Of a stretch of DNA of 64,000 nt, positions 42,500 through 51,863 are shown in pieces. The number at the start of each line of letters is the position of its first letter. The stretch's first letter is position 1. The notes beneath the pieces were generated by a model. That model had not been told where the DNA came from, did no database searches, and was given only the letters and a program-made list of their open reading frames with translations. A program made the translations under genes and the position numbers. The stretch comes from CBFFRJ01 sp963530515 (GTDB lineage: Bacteria > Pseudomonadota > Gammaproteobacteria > Enterobacterales > Enterobacteriaceae): positions 154,422 through 218,421 of the forward strand of contig CAUSEC010000003.1 in NCBI GenBank assembly GCA_963530515.1, written 5' to 3'.

Positions 42500-42562
42500 G
42501 CCACTGCTTTTAAAAACAGGCTAATACATAATCACCTCCCGGCTTAATGCCGGGATTTTTTT
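42500..42562 (+). ncRNA. Candidate small RNA with RybB-like 5' seed
   Basis: GCCACTGCTTTT at 42500-42511 equals the first 12 nt of RybB, the porin-repressing sRNA seed. It is followed after about 25 nt by a strong terminator TCCCGGC/GCCGGGA with TTAAT loop and TTTTTTT (42537-42562). A weak TTAAAC-17 bases-GATGAT promoter would start at 42500. The rest of the body is unlike RybB. Its existence is inferred from sequence only. Confidence 0.45.
42537..42562 (+). terminator. Strong terminator before lpxP
   Basis: TCCCGGC/GCCGGGA stem, TTAAT loop, seven T. No protein gene immediately precedes it on this strand, the main reason for suspecting an RNA gene. The upstream part of the gap (42319-42499) also has a bulged hairpin at 42436-42463. 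Confidence 0.88.
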
Positions 42563-42651
42563 ATCGGGGTGAAGGGTAAGGGATATCTGAATGTTAGGGA
42601 GAGAATCTGGCGGGTTATCCAGCCCGCATGGCGCAGACTGGATATATTGAC

Positions 42652-43569
42652 TTATCGATACAGTGACACTTCACCCTGTGGTCGGGTTTTAAAGCGGCGA
42701 TGGATCCATAAATATTGTTCCGGCGCACGAAGGATTTCACGCTCAATAACCTTGTTGATGTAACGTGCGGCTTCATGTTCATCTTTGGCCGGATAATCGG
42801 TAAGCGCTTTACCGATATGCAGCTGGTAGCCCGTTCGATCGGCTTTACGCACCATAGTGACGGTCAGCATGCTGGCGCCAGACAAACGCGACAGAACATA
42901 GGTACCGTTGGTGGTCGCGGCATTCGGGACAGAGAAGAACGGCGCGAAAGTGCTGCCTTTACGCCCGTAATCCTGATCGGGTGCGAACCATACTGCTTCA
43001 CCTTTTTTCAGCTCGCTCACCAGCCCCTTAAGGTTACGGCGGTCAATCATCGATTTGTTGGAGCGCATGCGGCCCCGGGTCTGCACCCATTCCATCAGCG
43101 CATTGTTATGCGGGCGGTAGGTCGCCATCATCGGCTGACACAGCCCCATCACGCGGCCACCGAGTTCCAGTGACATGAAATGAACCCCAACGACCATCAC
43201 GCCTTTGTAATTGGCCTGCGCTTCAACCAGATTCTGGTAGCCTTCTACATCAAACCAGCGACGGACACGTTTGTCCGGCCAGAACCAGGCCATGCCCGTT
43301 TCGAATAACCCCATGCCTAATGACATAAAGTTTTTCTCGATCATCGCTTCACGCATCTCTTCCGTCATATCCGGGAAACACAATTCCAGATTACGACGAG
43401 CAATACGTTCGCGGCGCTTCAGGAAACGACGGGAAAATGTTCCCATGGTTTCACCCAGACGGGATAAAAGAGGATAAGGAAGCTGTACGAGCAACCAGAG
43501 CAGACCGAGTCCAGCCCAGGTGACCCAGTGACGTGGATGTAAAAACGCCAGTTTAAATGAACTACGCAT
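42652..43569 (-). CDS. lpxP: Lipid A palmitoleoyl acyltransferase LpxP
   Basis: 305 residues from MRSSFKLAFLHPRHW (E. coli LpxP 306). Cold-induced late acyltransferase that adds palmitoleate in place of laurate to Kdo2-lipid IVA. Membrane anchor at 15-35, the HX4E catalytic motif in VGVHFMSLELGG, and DQDYGRKGS. Segments such as LCQPMMATYRPHNN match LpxP rather than LpxL. The longer frame to 43626 has no ribosome site. Location differs from E. coli. Confidence 0.92.
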   Translation of the reverse strand: MRSSFKLAFLHPRHWVTWAGLGLLWLLVQLPYPLLSRLGETMGTFSRRFLKRRERIARRNLELCFPDMTEEMREAMIEKNFMSLGMGLFETGMAWFWPDKRVRRWFDVEGYQNLVEAQANYKGVMVVGVHFMSLELGGRVMGLCQPMMATYRPHNNALMEWVQTRGRMRSNKSMIDRRNLKGLVSELKKGEAVWFAPDQDYGRKGSTFAPFFSVPNAATTNGTYVLSRLSGASMLTVTMVRKADRTGYQLHIGKALTDYPAKDEHEAARYINKVIEREILRAPEQYLWIHRRFKTRPQGEVSLYR

Positions 43570-43749
43570 AGTGAATACCTTAAAGCCGATAGGAGTAGCG
43601 CTTAAGGAAACAATGAATCCCATCATCAGGTCTTTATGCGTTACAGCGTCTCACTCCAATAGATGGTGGTGCTATGGGGTGTTTCAGCGCGCAATATAGC
43701 ACGTTCGGATAATGTGACGTGTAAAGAATGATGAAGATAGTATGAATTT

Positions 43750-43774
43750 TTACGACAGGTATTACCTGTCGTAA
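43750..43774. repeat. 25-bp perfect inverted repeat between menI and lpxP
   Basis: TTACGACAGGT, ATT, ACCTGTCGTAA. No T-run on either side, so it is not a typical terminator. It lies just after menI and about 180 bp before lpxP (both minus). Confidence 0.7.
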
Positions 43775-43779
43775 CAGGT

Positions 43780-44190
43780 TTAAATAACCGCAGTGGTCAG
43801 ACGAGATAAGCAGCAAAGTCTGCCCTGCTCATCGAAGATATCAATCTGCCACACCTGATGACGCCCGCCAGTGTGCAAGGCGCGGCAAACCCCGCGCACA
43901 CGCCCACTTTTTACGGAACGCACGTGGTTAGCATTGACCTCCAGGCCCACCACATTTTGATCTCCCTGCGTGCATAAATAACCCGCCACCGACCCCAGGG
44001 TTTCCGCCAGCACCACGGACGCGCCACCGTGCAGTAAACCAAAAGGCTGGTGAGTACGCTTATCCACCGGCATGCTCGCCTCCAGCGCATCATCACTGAT
44101 GCGCTCAAAACGAATGTCCAGCAGGCCAACCATATTGCCCTCACCCATACTGTTGAGGGCTTCAAGCGTGACCGCACGTTTCCAGATCAT
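43780..44190 (-). CDS. menI: 1,4-dihydroxy-2-naphthoyl-CoA hydrolase MenI (YdiI)
   Basis: 136-residue hot-dog thioesterase of menaquinone synthesis, the same length as E. coli. PaaI-type signature LHGGASVVLAETLGS with the catalytic Glu at about 63. Its ATG overlaps the ydiJ stop (ATGA), so the two are translated together. Confidence 0.95.
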   Translation of the reverse strand: MIWKRAVTLEALNSMGEGNMVGLLDIRFERISDDALEASMPVDKRTHQPFGLLHGGASVVLAETLGSVAGYLCTQGDQNVVGLEVNANHVRSVKSGRVRGVCRALHTGGRHQVWQIDIFDEQGRLCCLSRLTTAVI

Positions 44191-47100
44191 CCCATAATCT
44201 CCAGTAAGGCCTGCAGAGGATGGCGCACGCCATTCCCTTCCACACGCTTCACCTGGCTACGACAGGAATACCCTGCGGCAAGACAACGACTGCGCGGCAG
44301 ACGCTGCATCGCCTGATGCCAGGAAAGCTCATAAATCCCGAGCGAATTGGCGTGGTTTTTCACTTCATGCCCATAGGTACCGGCCATACCGCAACAGCCC
44401 ACACTCACGTTTTCCAGCTTTGCGCCCAGACGAGCAAAGATGCCCGCCCACTGCCCTGGTGAGGTGGGCAGTGCGGTGACTTCCGTGCAGTGTCCAAATA
44501 AATACCATGGCTCACCGCTCACTTCTCTCGTGTCGAGGTTTTCAAGCGCCGTGGAAAGCCATTCGTGCACCAGCATCACATGGAAATCCCCGCGCTTATC
44601 GCCCAGCACCTGCTTGTACTCATCGCGATAACAGAGCACCAGCGCAGGATCGACACCCACCAGCGGCATACCTAATTGGGCAACGCGGTTGAGGAAGTCC
44701 GAGGTTTTTTGCGCGGTTTTCGCAAAACGATGCAAAAAGCCTTTAATGTGCTGCGCCTTCCCGTTCGGTGAGAACGGTAATACCACCGGCTGCAGACCCA
44801 GTTTTTCAACCAGGCGAACAAAGTCGGCCACCACTTGTGCATCGTAGTAGCTGGTGAAAGGATCCTGCACCACCAGCACGGTTTTCGCCTTCTGCTCATC
44901 ACTGAGCAACTCAAGCTGCTCAAGGGTGAGATTCGCCGTCGCATGACCGACCATCTGGCGTTGCAATGACGGGGCCGAGAGTAACGGCAGGTCAATCATA
45001 CCAATGTGTTTTTGTGACAGCGTGCGCACCCACGGCTGGCTCATGAAGAAGTTAAACGTCTTCGGAGCCCTGGCCATCAGCGGCGCATAGCTTTCGACGG
45101 TTGCCACCAGATGATCGCGCATCGGACGCAGATAACGGGTGTGGTAGAGCTGCAGGAAACGGGAGCGGAAATCCGGCACGTCAATTTTGATCGGGCATTG
45201 CGTTGAGCAGGCCTTACAGGCCAGGCAGCCAGACATCGCCTCTTTCACTTCGTGAGAGAAATCGTACTCCCCTTTGCGCGCATGCCAACTGTTGCGGGTA
45301 CGCTCAATCAGCGTGCGCAGGCTGGCGCGTTTTTCCGGCATCTCTTTCTCGAGCTTGACCGGGTCAATTCCACGGTCAGCCAATAAACGCAGCCACTCAC
45401 GCACCAGCGTGGCACGGCCTTTCGGTGAATGAATGCGGTTGCCGGAAATCTTCATCGACGGGCACATCGGGCTCTTCACATCAAAGTTAAAGCACAGGCC
45501 GTTGCCGTTACACTCCATCGCGCCACGCCATGACGTACGCACGGCAATGGGGATTTGTCGGTCGAAGTTGCCGCGTTTGACATCATCCACCTGTTTCATC
45601 GGGGCATCGACGCCTTCGGGCGGGCAAATCTTCCCGGGATTAAGACGGTTATCCGGGTCAAAAGCGGCTTTAACTTTGCGCAGCTCAGCATAGAGTTGCT
45701 CGCCAAAGAAGGCCGGGCTGTACTCCGCACGGAAACCCTTACCGTGCTCGCCCCAGAGCAGGCCACCGTATTTGGCGGTGAGCGCCACCACATCATCGGA
45801 GATTGATTTCATCAGGATCTCCTGCTGCGGGTCGCACATGTCGAGCGCCGGGCGCACGTGTAATACACCCGCATCCACGTGCCCGAACATGCCGTAGCTC
45901 AGGCCATGGCCATCCAGCAAGGCGCGGAATTCAACGATGTAGTCCGCCAGATGCTCCGGCGGGACGCAGGTATCCTCCGCAAACGGGATCGGTTTTGCCG
46001 CCCCTTTAGCATTGCCGAGCAGACCGACCGCTTTTTTACGCATCGCATAGATGCGCTCAATGCCCGCCAGGTCATCACAAAGCTGCCAGCCAATAACCCC
46101 GCCTTCACCCTGTGCCATTAATGCATCGAGGCGTTCGCAAAGGGAATCGATCTGGCTGTTAATCAACGCAAGGTCGTCCCCGGCAAACTCGACAATATTC
46201 AGGCCGAGCAGGGTTTTATCCGGAACGTCGGTGATAAGCTCTTTAACCGAATGCCAGACGATATCTTCCCGTGCAAGGTTGAGGACTTTTGAATCGACGG
46301 TTTCGACCGACAGCGCGCGGGCGTCAACCATAAAGGGCGCGTTACGCAGTGCAGAATCAAAGGAGTCATATTTAACGTTGACCAGACGACGCACTTTTGG
46401 CAGGCGAGTGATGTCGAGACGCGCTTCAGTAATAAAGGCCAGCGTTCCTTCGGAGCCGGTCAACACGCGGGTCAAATCGAACTCGGTCATCTCGTCGTTG
46501 AAGACGTGACGCAAGTCATAGCCGGTTAAAAAGCGGTTTAGCCTGGGGAATTTTTCAATGATCAGCTCGCGATTTTCGCGACAGCGCTCGAACACCGTCC
46601 GGTAAATCCGCCCAATGGCCGTATTGGCGTTACCGAGGGTCTCAGCCAGCTCAACCGGCACCGGCTGGGTGTCAAGAATGTCGCCCCCCAGCAGCACCGC
46701 ACGCACGCCCAGCACGTGATCGGAGGTTTTCCCATAGACCAGTGACCCTTGCCCGGAGGCATCGGTGTTGATCATGCCACCCAGCGTTGCGCGGTTGCTG
46801 GTCGACAGTTCCGGGGCAAAGAAATAGCCGTACGGTTTAAGATACTGGTTAAGCTGATCCTTGATGACGCCCGCTTCGACCCGCACCCACCCTTCTTCGG
46901 GGTTAATTTCCATGATGCGGTTCATGTAGCGCGACATATCAACGATGATGCCCTGATTCAGCGCCTGACCATTGGTGCCAGTTCCGCCTCCACGCGGGGT
47001 GAAGACCAGAGACTGGAAGCGCGATTCCGTGGCAAGACGTGCAATTAACGCGACATCAGAAGTGGAACGGGGAAAGACGACCGCATCGGGCAGCAATTGA

Positions 47101-47243
47101 TAAATACTGTTGTCCGTCGCCATGGTCAGCCTGTCGGCATAACTCGTGGCGGTGTCGCCTGTAAAACCTTGTTGCTCCAGTGCCTGTAAAAAATTCAGCA
47201 CCAATTGAACGACGCCTGGTGCCTGAGAAATCTGTGGGATCAT
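44187..47243 (-). CDS. ydiJ: FAD/Fe-S oxidoreductase YdiJ (D-2-hydroxyglutarate dehydrogenase type)
   Basis: 1018 residues from MIPQISQAPGVVQLV, equal to E. coli; the longer frame to 47408 is rejected. PCMH FAD-binding domain (FTPRGGGTGTNGQALNQG, SLVYGKTSDHVLGV), FAD-oxidase C domain, [4Fe-4S] motif CLACKACSTQCP, and a C-terminal CCG domain (FGHCTEV, VGCCGMAGTYGHE). Family members oxidise D-2-hydroxy acids, with D-2-hydroxyglutarate reported for this protein. Cotranscribed with menI. Confidence 0.93.
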   Translation of the reverse strand: MIPQISQAPGVVQLVLNFLQALEQQGFTGDTATSYADRLTMATDNSIYQLLPDAVVFPRSTSDVALIARLATESRFQSLVFTPRGGGTGTNGQALNQGIIVDMSRYMNRIMEINPEEGWVRVEAGVIKDQLNQYLKPYGYFFAPELSTSNRATLGGMINTDASGQGSLVYGKTSDHVLGVRAVLLGGDILDTQPVPVELAETLGNANTAIGRIYRTVFERCRENRELIIEKFPRLNRFLTGYDLRHVFNDEMTEFDLTRVLTGSEGTLAFITEARLDITRLPKVRRLVNVKYDSFDSALRNAPFMVDARALSVETVDSKVLNLAREDIVWHSVKELITDVPDKTLLGLNIVEFAGDDLALINSQIDSLCERLDALMAQGEGGVIGWQLCDDLAGIERIYAMRKKAVGLLGNAKGAAKPIPFAEDTCVPPEHLADYIVEFRALLDGHGLSYGMFGHVDAGVLHVRPALDMCDPQQEILMKSISDDVVALTAKYGGLLWGEHGKGFRAEYSPAFFGEQLYAELRKVKAAFDPDNRLNPGKICPPEGVDAPMKQVDDVKRGNFDRQIPIAVRTSWRGAMECNGNGLCFNFDVKSPMCPSMKISGNRIHSPKGRATLVREWLRLLADRGIDPVKLEKEMPEKRASLRTLIERTRNSWHARKGEYDFSHEVKEAMSGCLACKACSTQCPIKIDVPDFRSRFLQLYHTRYLRPMRDHLVATVESYAPLMARAPKTFNFFMSQPWVRTLSQKHIGMIDLPLLSAPSLQRQMVGHATANLTLEQLELLSDEQKAKTVLVVQDPFTSYYDAQVVADFVRLVEKLGLQPVVLPFSPNGKAQHIKGFLHRFAKTAQKTSDFLNRVAQLGMPLVGVDPALVLCYRDEYKQVLGDKRGDFHVMLVHEWLSTALENLDTREVSGEPWYLFGHCTEVTALPTSPGQWAGIFARLGAKLENVSVGCCGMAGTYGHEVKNHANSLGIYELSWHQAMQRLPRSRCLAAGYSCRSQVKRVEGNGVRHPLQALLEIMG

Positions 47244-47436
47244 TACTCTTGACCCTGCCTGACTGTTAGAGTTGTGAATAGTTAATCGTTTGCTTGCAGC
47301 ATCCAAGGTTGTATCACATTTTTTTCTTATACGCCCACCAGAATTATGGGCAGAATCCGACTGTCCAAAATCGCTGAAATCATTAATCATTGTCTTGAGT
47401 GATTTCACATAACCCTTTCAATGGTGAATACGTCTT

Positions 47437-48552
47437 ATGGCCTTTCAACAGCAATCCAGGGATGTGCCGCAGGTCATGCTGTCGGTACTGTTCTTAGCCC
47501 TTATGATCGTCGCCTGTTTATGGGTAGTTCAGCCCTTTATCCTTGGTTTCGCCTGGGCGGGTACCGTCGTTATTGCCACCTGGCCGGTGCTCATTCGCGT
47601 CCAGCGTGTGCTTTTTGGCCGCCGTTCGCTGGCGGTCCTGGCCATGACCATCATGTTAACGCTGCTGTTTATTATTCCGGTCGCGTTATTAGTGAACAGT
47701 CTGGTGGACAGCAGTGGACCGGTTATCAACGCCGTAACGTCCGGCGAACTGACCCCACCGGACCTCGACTGGCTCAACAGCATTCCATTGTTTGGCGATA
47801 AGTTGTACAGCGGCTGGCACAGCCTGCTTGATATGGGTGGCAGTGCCATTCTCGCGAAGGTGCGCCCGTACGTGGGCACGACGACCACGTGGTTTGTTGG
47901 GCAGGCGGCGCACATTGGCCGTTTTATGCTCCACTGCGGTCTGATGCTGCTCTTCAGCGCCCTGCTCTACTGGCGTGGTGAACGCGTGGCAGAAGGGATA
48001 CGTCACTTCGCCTTCCGCCTTGCCGCACAGCGCGGTGATGCGGCCGTCGTGCTCGCCGGGCAGGCCATTCGCGCCGTCGCATTGGGTGTGGTGGTGACGG
48101 CGTTAGTCCAGGCGGTGCTGGGGGGGATTGGTCTGGCCATCAGCGGCATCCCTTATGCAACGCTCTTTACGGTCATTATGCTGATGACCTGCCTCGTGCA
48201 ACTGGGGCCACTTATCGTGCTGGTGCCTGCCGTTATCTGGCTCTACTGGAGCGGTGATTCAACCTGGGGGACGGTGCTGCTGGTGTGGAGCTGCGTGGTG
48301 GGTACGCTGGATAACTTTATTCGCCCGATGCTGATCCGCATGGGCGCGGATCTGCCGCTGATTCTGATCCTCTCCGGCGTCATTGGCGGGTTGGTGGCCT
48401 TCGGGATGATTGGGCTGTTTATCGGCCCGGTCCTGCTCGCCGTAAGCTGGCGACTCTTTTCGGCCTGGGTCAATGAAGTCCCGGCGCCTGGTCCCGGGCT
48501 CAACGATACGTTAGACCCTGTGGAAGACGACGCCGACCGTCGACAACACTGA
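47437..48552 (+). CDS. ydiK: AI-2E-family membrane protein YdiK
   Basis: 371 residues (E. coli 370) with about eight hydrophobic segments and a polar C-terminus; the AI-2E/PerM family signature lies in the second half (IGLAISGIPYATLFTVIMLM). The family includes proposed exporters of autoinducer-2, but the role of YdiK is unknown. Divergent from ydiJ. Confidence 0.9.
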   Translation: MAFQQQSRDVPQVMLSVLFLALMIVACLWVVQPFILGFAWAGTVVIATWPVLIRVQRVLFGRRSLAVLAMTIMLTLLFIIPVALLVNSLVDSSGPVINAVTSGELTPPDLDWLNSIPLFGDKLYSGWHSLLDMGGSAILAKVRPYVGTTTTWFVGQAAHIGRFMLHCGLMLLFSALLYWRGERVAEGIRHFAFRLAAQRGDAAVVLAGQAIRAVALGVVVTALVQAVLGGIGLAISGIPYATLFTVIMLMTCLVQLGPLIVLVPAVIWLYWSGDSTWGTVLLVWSCVVGTLDNFIRPMLIRMGADLPLILILSGVIGGLVAFGMIGLFIGPVLLAVSWRLFSAWVNEVPAPGPGLNDTLDPVEDDADRRQH

Positions 48553-48556
48553 TAGC

Positions 48557-48580
48557 AAGGCGGGGAAACCCGCCTTTTTC
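48557..48580 (+). terminator. ydiK terminator
   Basis: AAGGCGGG/CCCGCCTT stem, GAAA tetraloop, T-run. Confidence 0.92.
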
Positions 48581-48741
48581 ACGGAATATTAAGCAGCGCT
48601 AATCAATTATTACATCCGCAGTGTGTTTTAGCGCCCTTTCCCCGCCAGGCAACGCCTTCTCTTCCGCAAATTCTTTACAGACGTTTAACTAATGAGACGA
48701 ATCTGATCGACGCAAAAAATCGAGATGCCTACTATTAGCTC

Positions 48742-48847
48742 ACGGTTATAAATCAACGCATTGATTTATAAGCATGGAAATCCCCTGAGTGAAACAACGA
48801 ATTGCTGTGTGTAGTCTTTGCCCATCTCCCACGATGGGCTTTTTTTT
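48742..48847 (+). ncRNA. rprA: RprA small regulatory RNA
   Basis: About 106 nt, starting ACGGTTATAAATCAAC, with the first hairpin (ATAAATCAA/TTGATTTAT), the rpoS-pairing stretch AAGCATGGAAATCCCC, the single-stranded GTGAAACAACGAATTGC and terminator GCCCATC/GATGGGC plus T-run. Hfq-dependent activator of rpoS translation and repressor of csgD. The upstream ATGAGACGAATCTGATCGAC is the kept RcsB-controlled promoter region. Same place as in E. coli, after ydiK. Confidence 0.97.
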
Positions 48848-48881
48848 CTGTGAAATTCGTGACAACTCACCTTGTTCCCGT

Positions 48882-49085
48882 TCACATCTCAACGTTCATT
48901 TTTGCTATTGCGGCCCCGCATTTATCCATAAAGGCGTTGTAAGCGGTTTCAGTATTTGCCTGCATCGCGCACTTTCCGGCTTCACACAGGTGGGATAGCG
49001 CCTGGGAGTATTGCTGCTCTGACGCTTTTATCTCATCGAGCCTGGCAATAATCGCCTGTAGATTGTCGACCTGATAGAAATGCAT
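48882..49085 (-). CDS. Small unknown protein next to RprA
   Basis: 67 residues from MHFYQVDNLQAIIARLDEIK, with AAGGTG 5 bases before the ATG. Mostly helical, amphipathic; three cysteines (LCEAGKC, DKCGA). A TTG-started extension to 49247 is possible but has no ribosome site. No family recognised. E. coli has ydiL here instead. Confidence 0.6.
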   Translation of the reverse strand: MHFYQVDNLQAIIARLDEIKASEQQYSQALSHLCEAGKCAMQANTETAYNAFMDKCGAAIAKMNVEM

Positions 49086-49261
49086 GTGCTCACCTTTTCT
49101 CGCGTGGAACGCTAAAACGTTCAGCAGCCGTTCATCATGTTGCCCCTGGGCGTAGACCCTTCGTCCAGATGAAAACAGGCCGCAATATTTCTCTTCAAAA
49201 GACAAAAAGTCTCCAAAAAGTGACCGAATGGTAATGCTGAAATCCAACCACTCACTAAGGT

Positions 49262-49281
49262 AAGTGTGCTAAAACACACTT
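49262..49281. promoter_or_regulatory. Inverted repeat upstream of the small unknown gene
   Basis: AAGTGTG/CACACTT with a 6-base centre, resembling an operator. About 180 bases before the gene. Function inferred. Confidence 0.35.
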
Positions 49282-49339
49282 TGTATCACCTGGAAAAATG
49301 TTCGATGCTTTCAATAACGGCAGTGTTCAGACATAAAAA

Positions 49340-49367
49340 AGCCCCACCTCCGTAAAGAGATGGGGCT
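49340..49367 (-). terminator. ppsA terminator
   Basis: AGCCCCA/TGGGGCT stem with T-run on the minus strand. Confidence 0.88.
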
Positions 49368-49383
49368 GGTTTTTAGGTAAAAC

Positions 49384-51762
49384 TTACTTTTTCAGTTCTG
49401 CCAGGCTCAACCAGGTTTGCACCACGGTGTCCGGGTTCAGAGAGAGACTGTCAATTCCCTCTTCCATCAGCCAGGCCGCAAAGTCTTCGTGGTCAGAAGG
49501 CCCCTGGCCGCAGATACCAACGTATTTTCCCTGTTTCTTCGCGGCACGGATCGCCATGGACAGCAGCGCTTTTACCGCCTCGTTACGCTCGTCGAACAGA
49601 TCAGAAACCACGCCGGAGTCACGGTCCAGGCCCAGTGTCAGCTGCGTCATGTCGTTTGAGCCGATGGAGAAACCATCGAAGTACTCAAGGAACTGCTCCG
49701 CCAGCAGGGCGTTGGATGGGATCTCGCACATCATGATGAGTTTGAGGCCATTCTCGCCACGCTTAAGTCCCTGGCGTGCCAGCTCTTCCACCACCGCTTT
49801 GGCCTGCGCGACGGTACGGACGAACGGCACCATGATTTCGACGTTGGTCAGGCCCATTTCGTTGCGCACGCGTTTAACCGCATCACACTCCAGGGCGAAA
49901 CAATCACGGAAACTGTCAGCCACGTAACGGCCCGCGCCACGGAAGCCCAGCATCGGGTTCTCTTCTTCTGGCTCGTAACGCTCCCCCCCGACCAGGTTGG
50001 CGTACTCGTTCGATTTAAAGTCAGAGAGGCGCACAATCACCCGTTTCGGGTAGAACGCAGCCCCCAACGTGGAGATCCCTTCGGTCAGACGGCCAACGTA
50101 AAACTCTTTCGGCGAATCGTAGCCTTTCATCAGCTCACGAATCTCGTTTTGCAGCTTCGCGTCCTGAGCGTCGAACTCCAGCAATGCGCGCGGGTGAACG
50201 CCGATCATGCGGTTGATGATAAATTCGAGACGGGCCAGGCCTACACCTTCGTTGGGCAGGCAGGCGAAATCAAACGCCCTGTCCGGGTTGCCGACGTTCA
50301 TCATGATTTTCAACGGCAGCGGCGGCATCTCATCGATGCTGGAGCTCTTGACGCTGAAATCCAGCACATCGGCATACACATAGCCGGTGTCGCCTTCCGC
50401 ACAGGAGACAGTGACTTTCTCACCTTCTTTGATGCGGTCAGTTGCATCGCCGCAGCCGACGACCGCCGGGATCCCCAGCTCACGGGCAATGATCGCCGCA
50501 TGGCAGGTTCGGCCGCCACGGTTGGTGACAATCGCTGAGGCTTTTTTCATAATCGGTTCCCAGTCCGGGTCGGTCATGTCAGTTACCAGCACATCACCAG
50601 GCTCAATACGGTGCATTTCGCTGATATCGTGAATCACTTTTACCGGGCCGGCACCAATACGCTGGCCAATCGCACGGCCTTCAGCAATGATTTTGCCTTG
50701 CGCATGCAGCGTATAACGCTCCATGACCTTACCCTGGGAACGAACGGTTTCCGGGCGCGCCTGGACAATAAACAGCTTGCCCGTGTGCCCATCTTTCGCC
50801 CATTCGATGTCCATTGGACGCTGGTAGTGCTTTTCAATTTGCACGGCCTGCTTCGCCAGTTCTTGCACTTCGCTATCGGTCAGGGAGAAGCGATCGCGCT
50901 CGGCCTGCTCAACATCTTCAATACGCACCTGTTTGCCATGCTCCTGAGTCGGGGCATAGACCATGCGGATCTTTTTCGATCCCATCGTGCGGCGCACAAT
51001 GGCCGGACGATCGGCTGCAAGCGTAGGTTTGTGAACATAAAACTCGTCCGGGTTAACCGCGCCCTGCACCACCATCTCACCCAAACCGAAGGCCGAAGTG
51101 ATGAAGACCACCTGGTCAAAACCGGATTCGGTATCAATGGAGAACATGACTCCCGCAGACCCGATGTCCGAACGCACCATCCGTTGCACACCCGCAGAGA
51201 GCGCGACACCACGGTGATCGTAGCCCTGGTGAACACGGTAGGAAATCGCCCTGTCGTTAAACAGCGAGGCGAACACGTGTTTCACAGCCACCAGCACGGC
51301 ATCATAGCCCTGCACGTTGAGGAAGGTTTCCTGCTGACCGGCAAAGGAGGCATCCGGCATATCTTCCGCCGTTGCCGAAGAACGCACCGCGAAAGAAGCC
51401 TGATCGTCATCAGCGGAAAGTTTTGCATACGCCTGGTGAATAGCCTCTTCAAACGCAGGCTGGAACGGGGTATCGACAATCCACTGGCGGATCTGTGTAC
51501 CGGCTTTCGCCAGTTCGGTCACATCGTCGATGTCCGTTTTATCCAGCAACTCATAGATGCGCTGGTTGAGACCGCTTTGTTCCAGGAACTGGTTAAAGGC
51601 ATCGGCAGTGGTGGCAAAACCGTTTGGCACGGAAACGCCCATGCCTGACAGGTTAGTAATCATTTCACCAAGGGAGGCATTCTTGCCCCCAACTCTGTCT
51701 ACATCATTCATGCCGAGTTGGTCATACCAAAGCACCAGCGGAGACGAGCCATGATTGGACAT
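49384..51762 (-). CDS. ppsA: Phosphoenolpyruvate synthase
   Basis: ATP + pyruvate to PEP + AMP + phosphate, opening gluconeogenesis. 792 residues as in E. coli. N-terminal ATP-grasp domain (NGFATTADAFNQFLEQ), central phospho-His domain GGRTCHAAIIARELG (catalytic His 421), C-terminal PEP-binding barrel with EIPSNALLAEQF and SIGSNDMTQLTLGLDRDS. Activated by Cra via 51850; switched off by PpsR, encoded divergently. Confidence 0.98.
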   Translation of the reverse strand: MSNHGSSPLVLWYDQLGMNDVDRVGGKNASLGEMITNLSGMGVSVPNGFATTADAFNQFLEQSGLNQRIYELLDKTDIDDVTELAKAGTQIRQWIVDTPFQPAFEEAIHQAYAKLSADDDQASFAVRSSATAEDMPDASFAGQQETFLNVQGYDAVLVAVKHVFASLFNDRAISYRVHQGYDHRGVALSAGVQRMVRSDIGSAGVMFSIDTESGFDQVVFITSAFGLGEMVVQGAVNPDEFYVHKPTLAADRPAIVRRTMGSKKIRMVYAPTQEHGKQVRIEDVEQAERDRFSLTDSEVQELAKQAVQIEKHYQRPMDIEWAKDGHTGKLFIVQARPETVRSQGKVMERYTLHAQGKIIAEGRAIGQRIGAGPVKVIHDISEMHRIEPGDVLVTDMTDPDWEPIMKKASAIVTNRGGRTCHAAIIARELGIPAVVGCGDATDRIKEGEKVTVSCAEGDTGYVYADVLDFSVKSSSIDEMPPLPLKIMMNVGNPDRAFDFACLPNEGVGLARLEFIINRMIGVHPRALLEFDAQDAKLQNEIRELMKGYDSPKEFYVGRLTEGISTLGAAFYPKRVIVRLSDFKSNEYANLVGGERYEPEEENPMLGFRGAGRYVADSFRDCFALECDAVKRVRNEMGLTNVEIMVPFVRTVAQAKAVVEELARQGLKRGENGLKLIMMCEIPSNALLAEQFLEYFDGFSIGSNDMTQLTLGLDRDSGVVSDLFDERNEAVKALLSMAIRAAKKQGKYVGICGQGPSDHEDFAAWLMEEGIDSLSLNPDTVVQTWLSLAELKK

Positions 51763-51849
51763 CGAAACAATCCTTTTGTGATATTTGAATGGGTAATTAA
51801 CGCTCGGACTACGAAATCATCCTGGCATAATTATTCCGCTGAAAAAAAC

Positions 51850-51863
51850 GGTGAATCGTTCAA
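51850..51863. promoter_or_regulatory. Cra operator of ppsA
   Basis: GGTGAATCGTTCAA fits RSTGAAWCSNTHHW at every position; about 90 bases before ppsA, the upstream activating position. The remaining 332-base ppsA/ppsR gap is AT-rich promoter DNA with no other recognised element. Confidence 0.82.

Noticed and set aside
49085..49247. TTG-started N-terminal extension of the small gene next to rprA
   Set aside because: No ribosome site before the TTG, while AAGGTG is well placed before the internal ATG.
50611..51648. 345-residue open frame antisense to ppsA
   Set aside because: Lies wholly inside ppsA and follows its codon bias; no family features.
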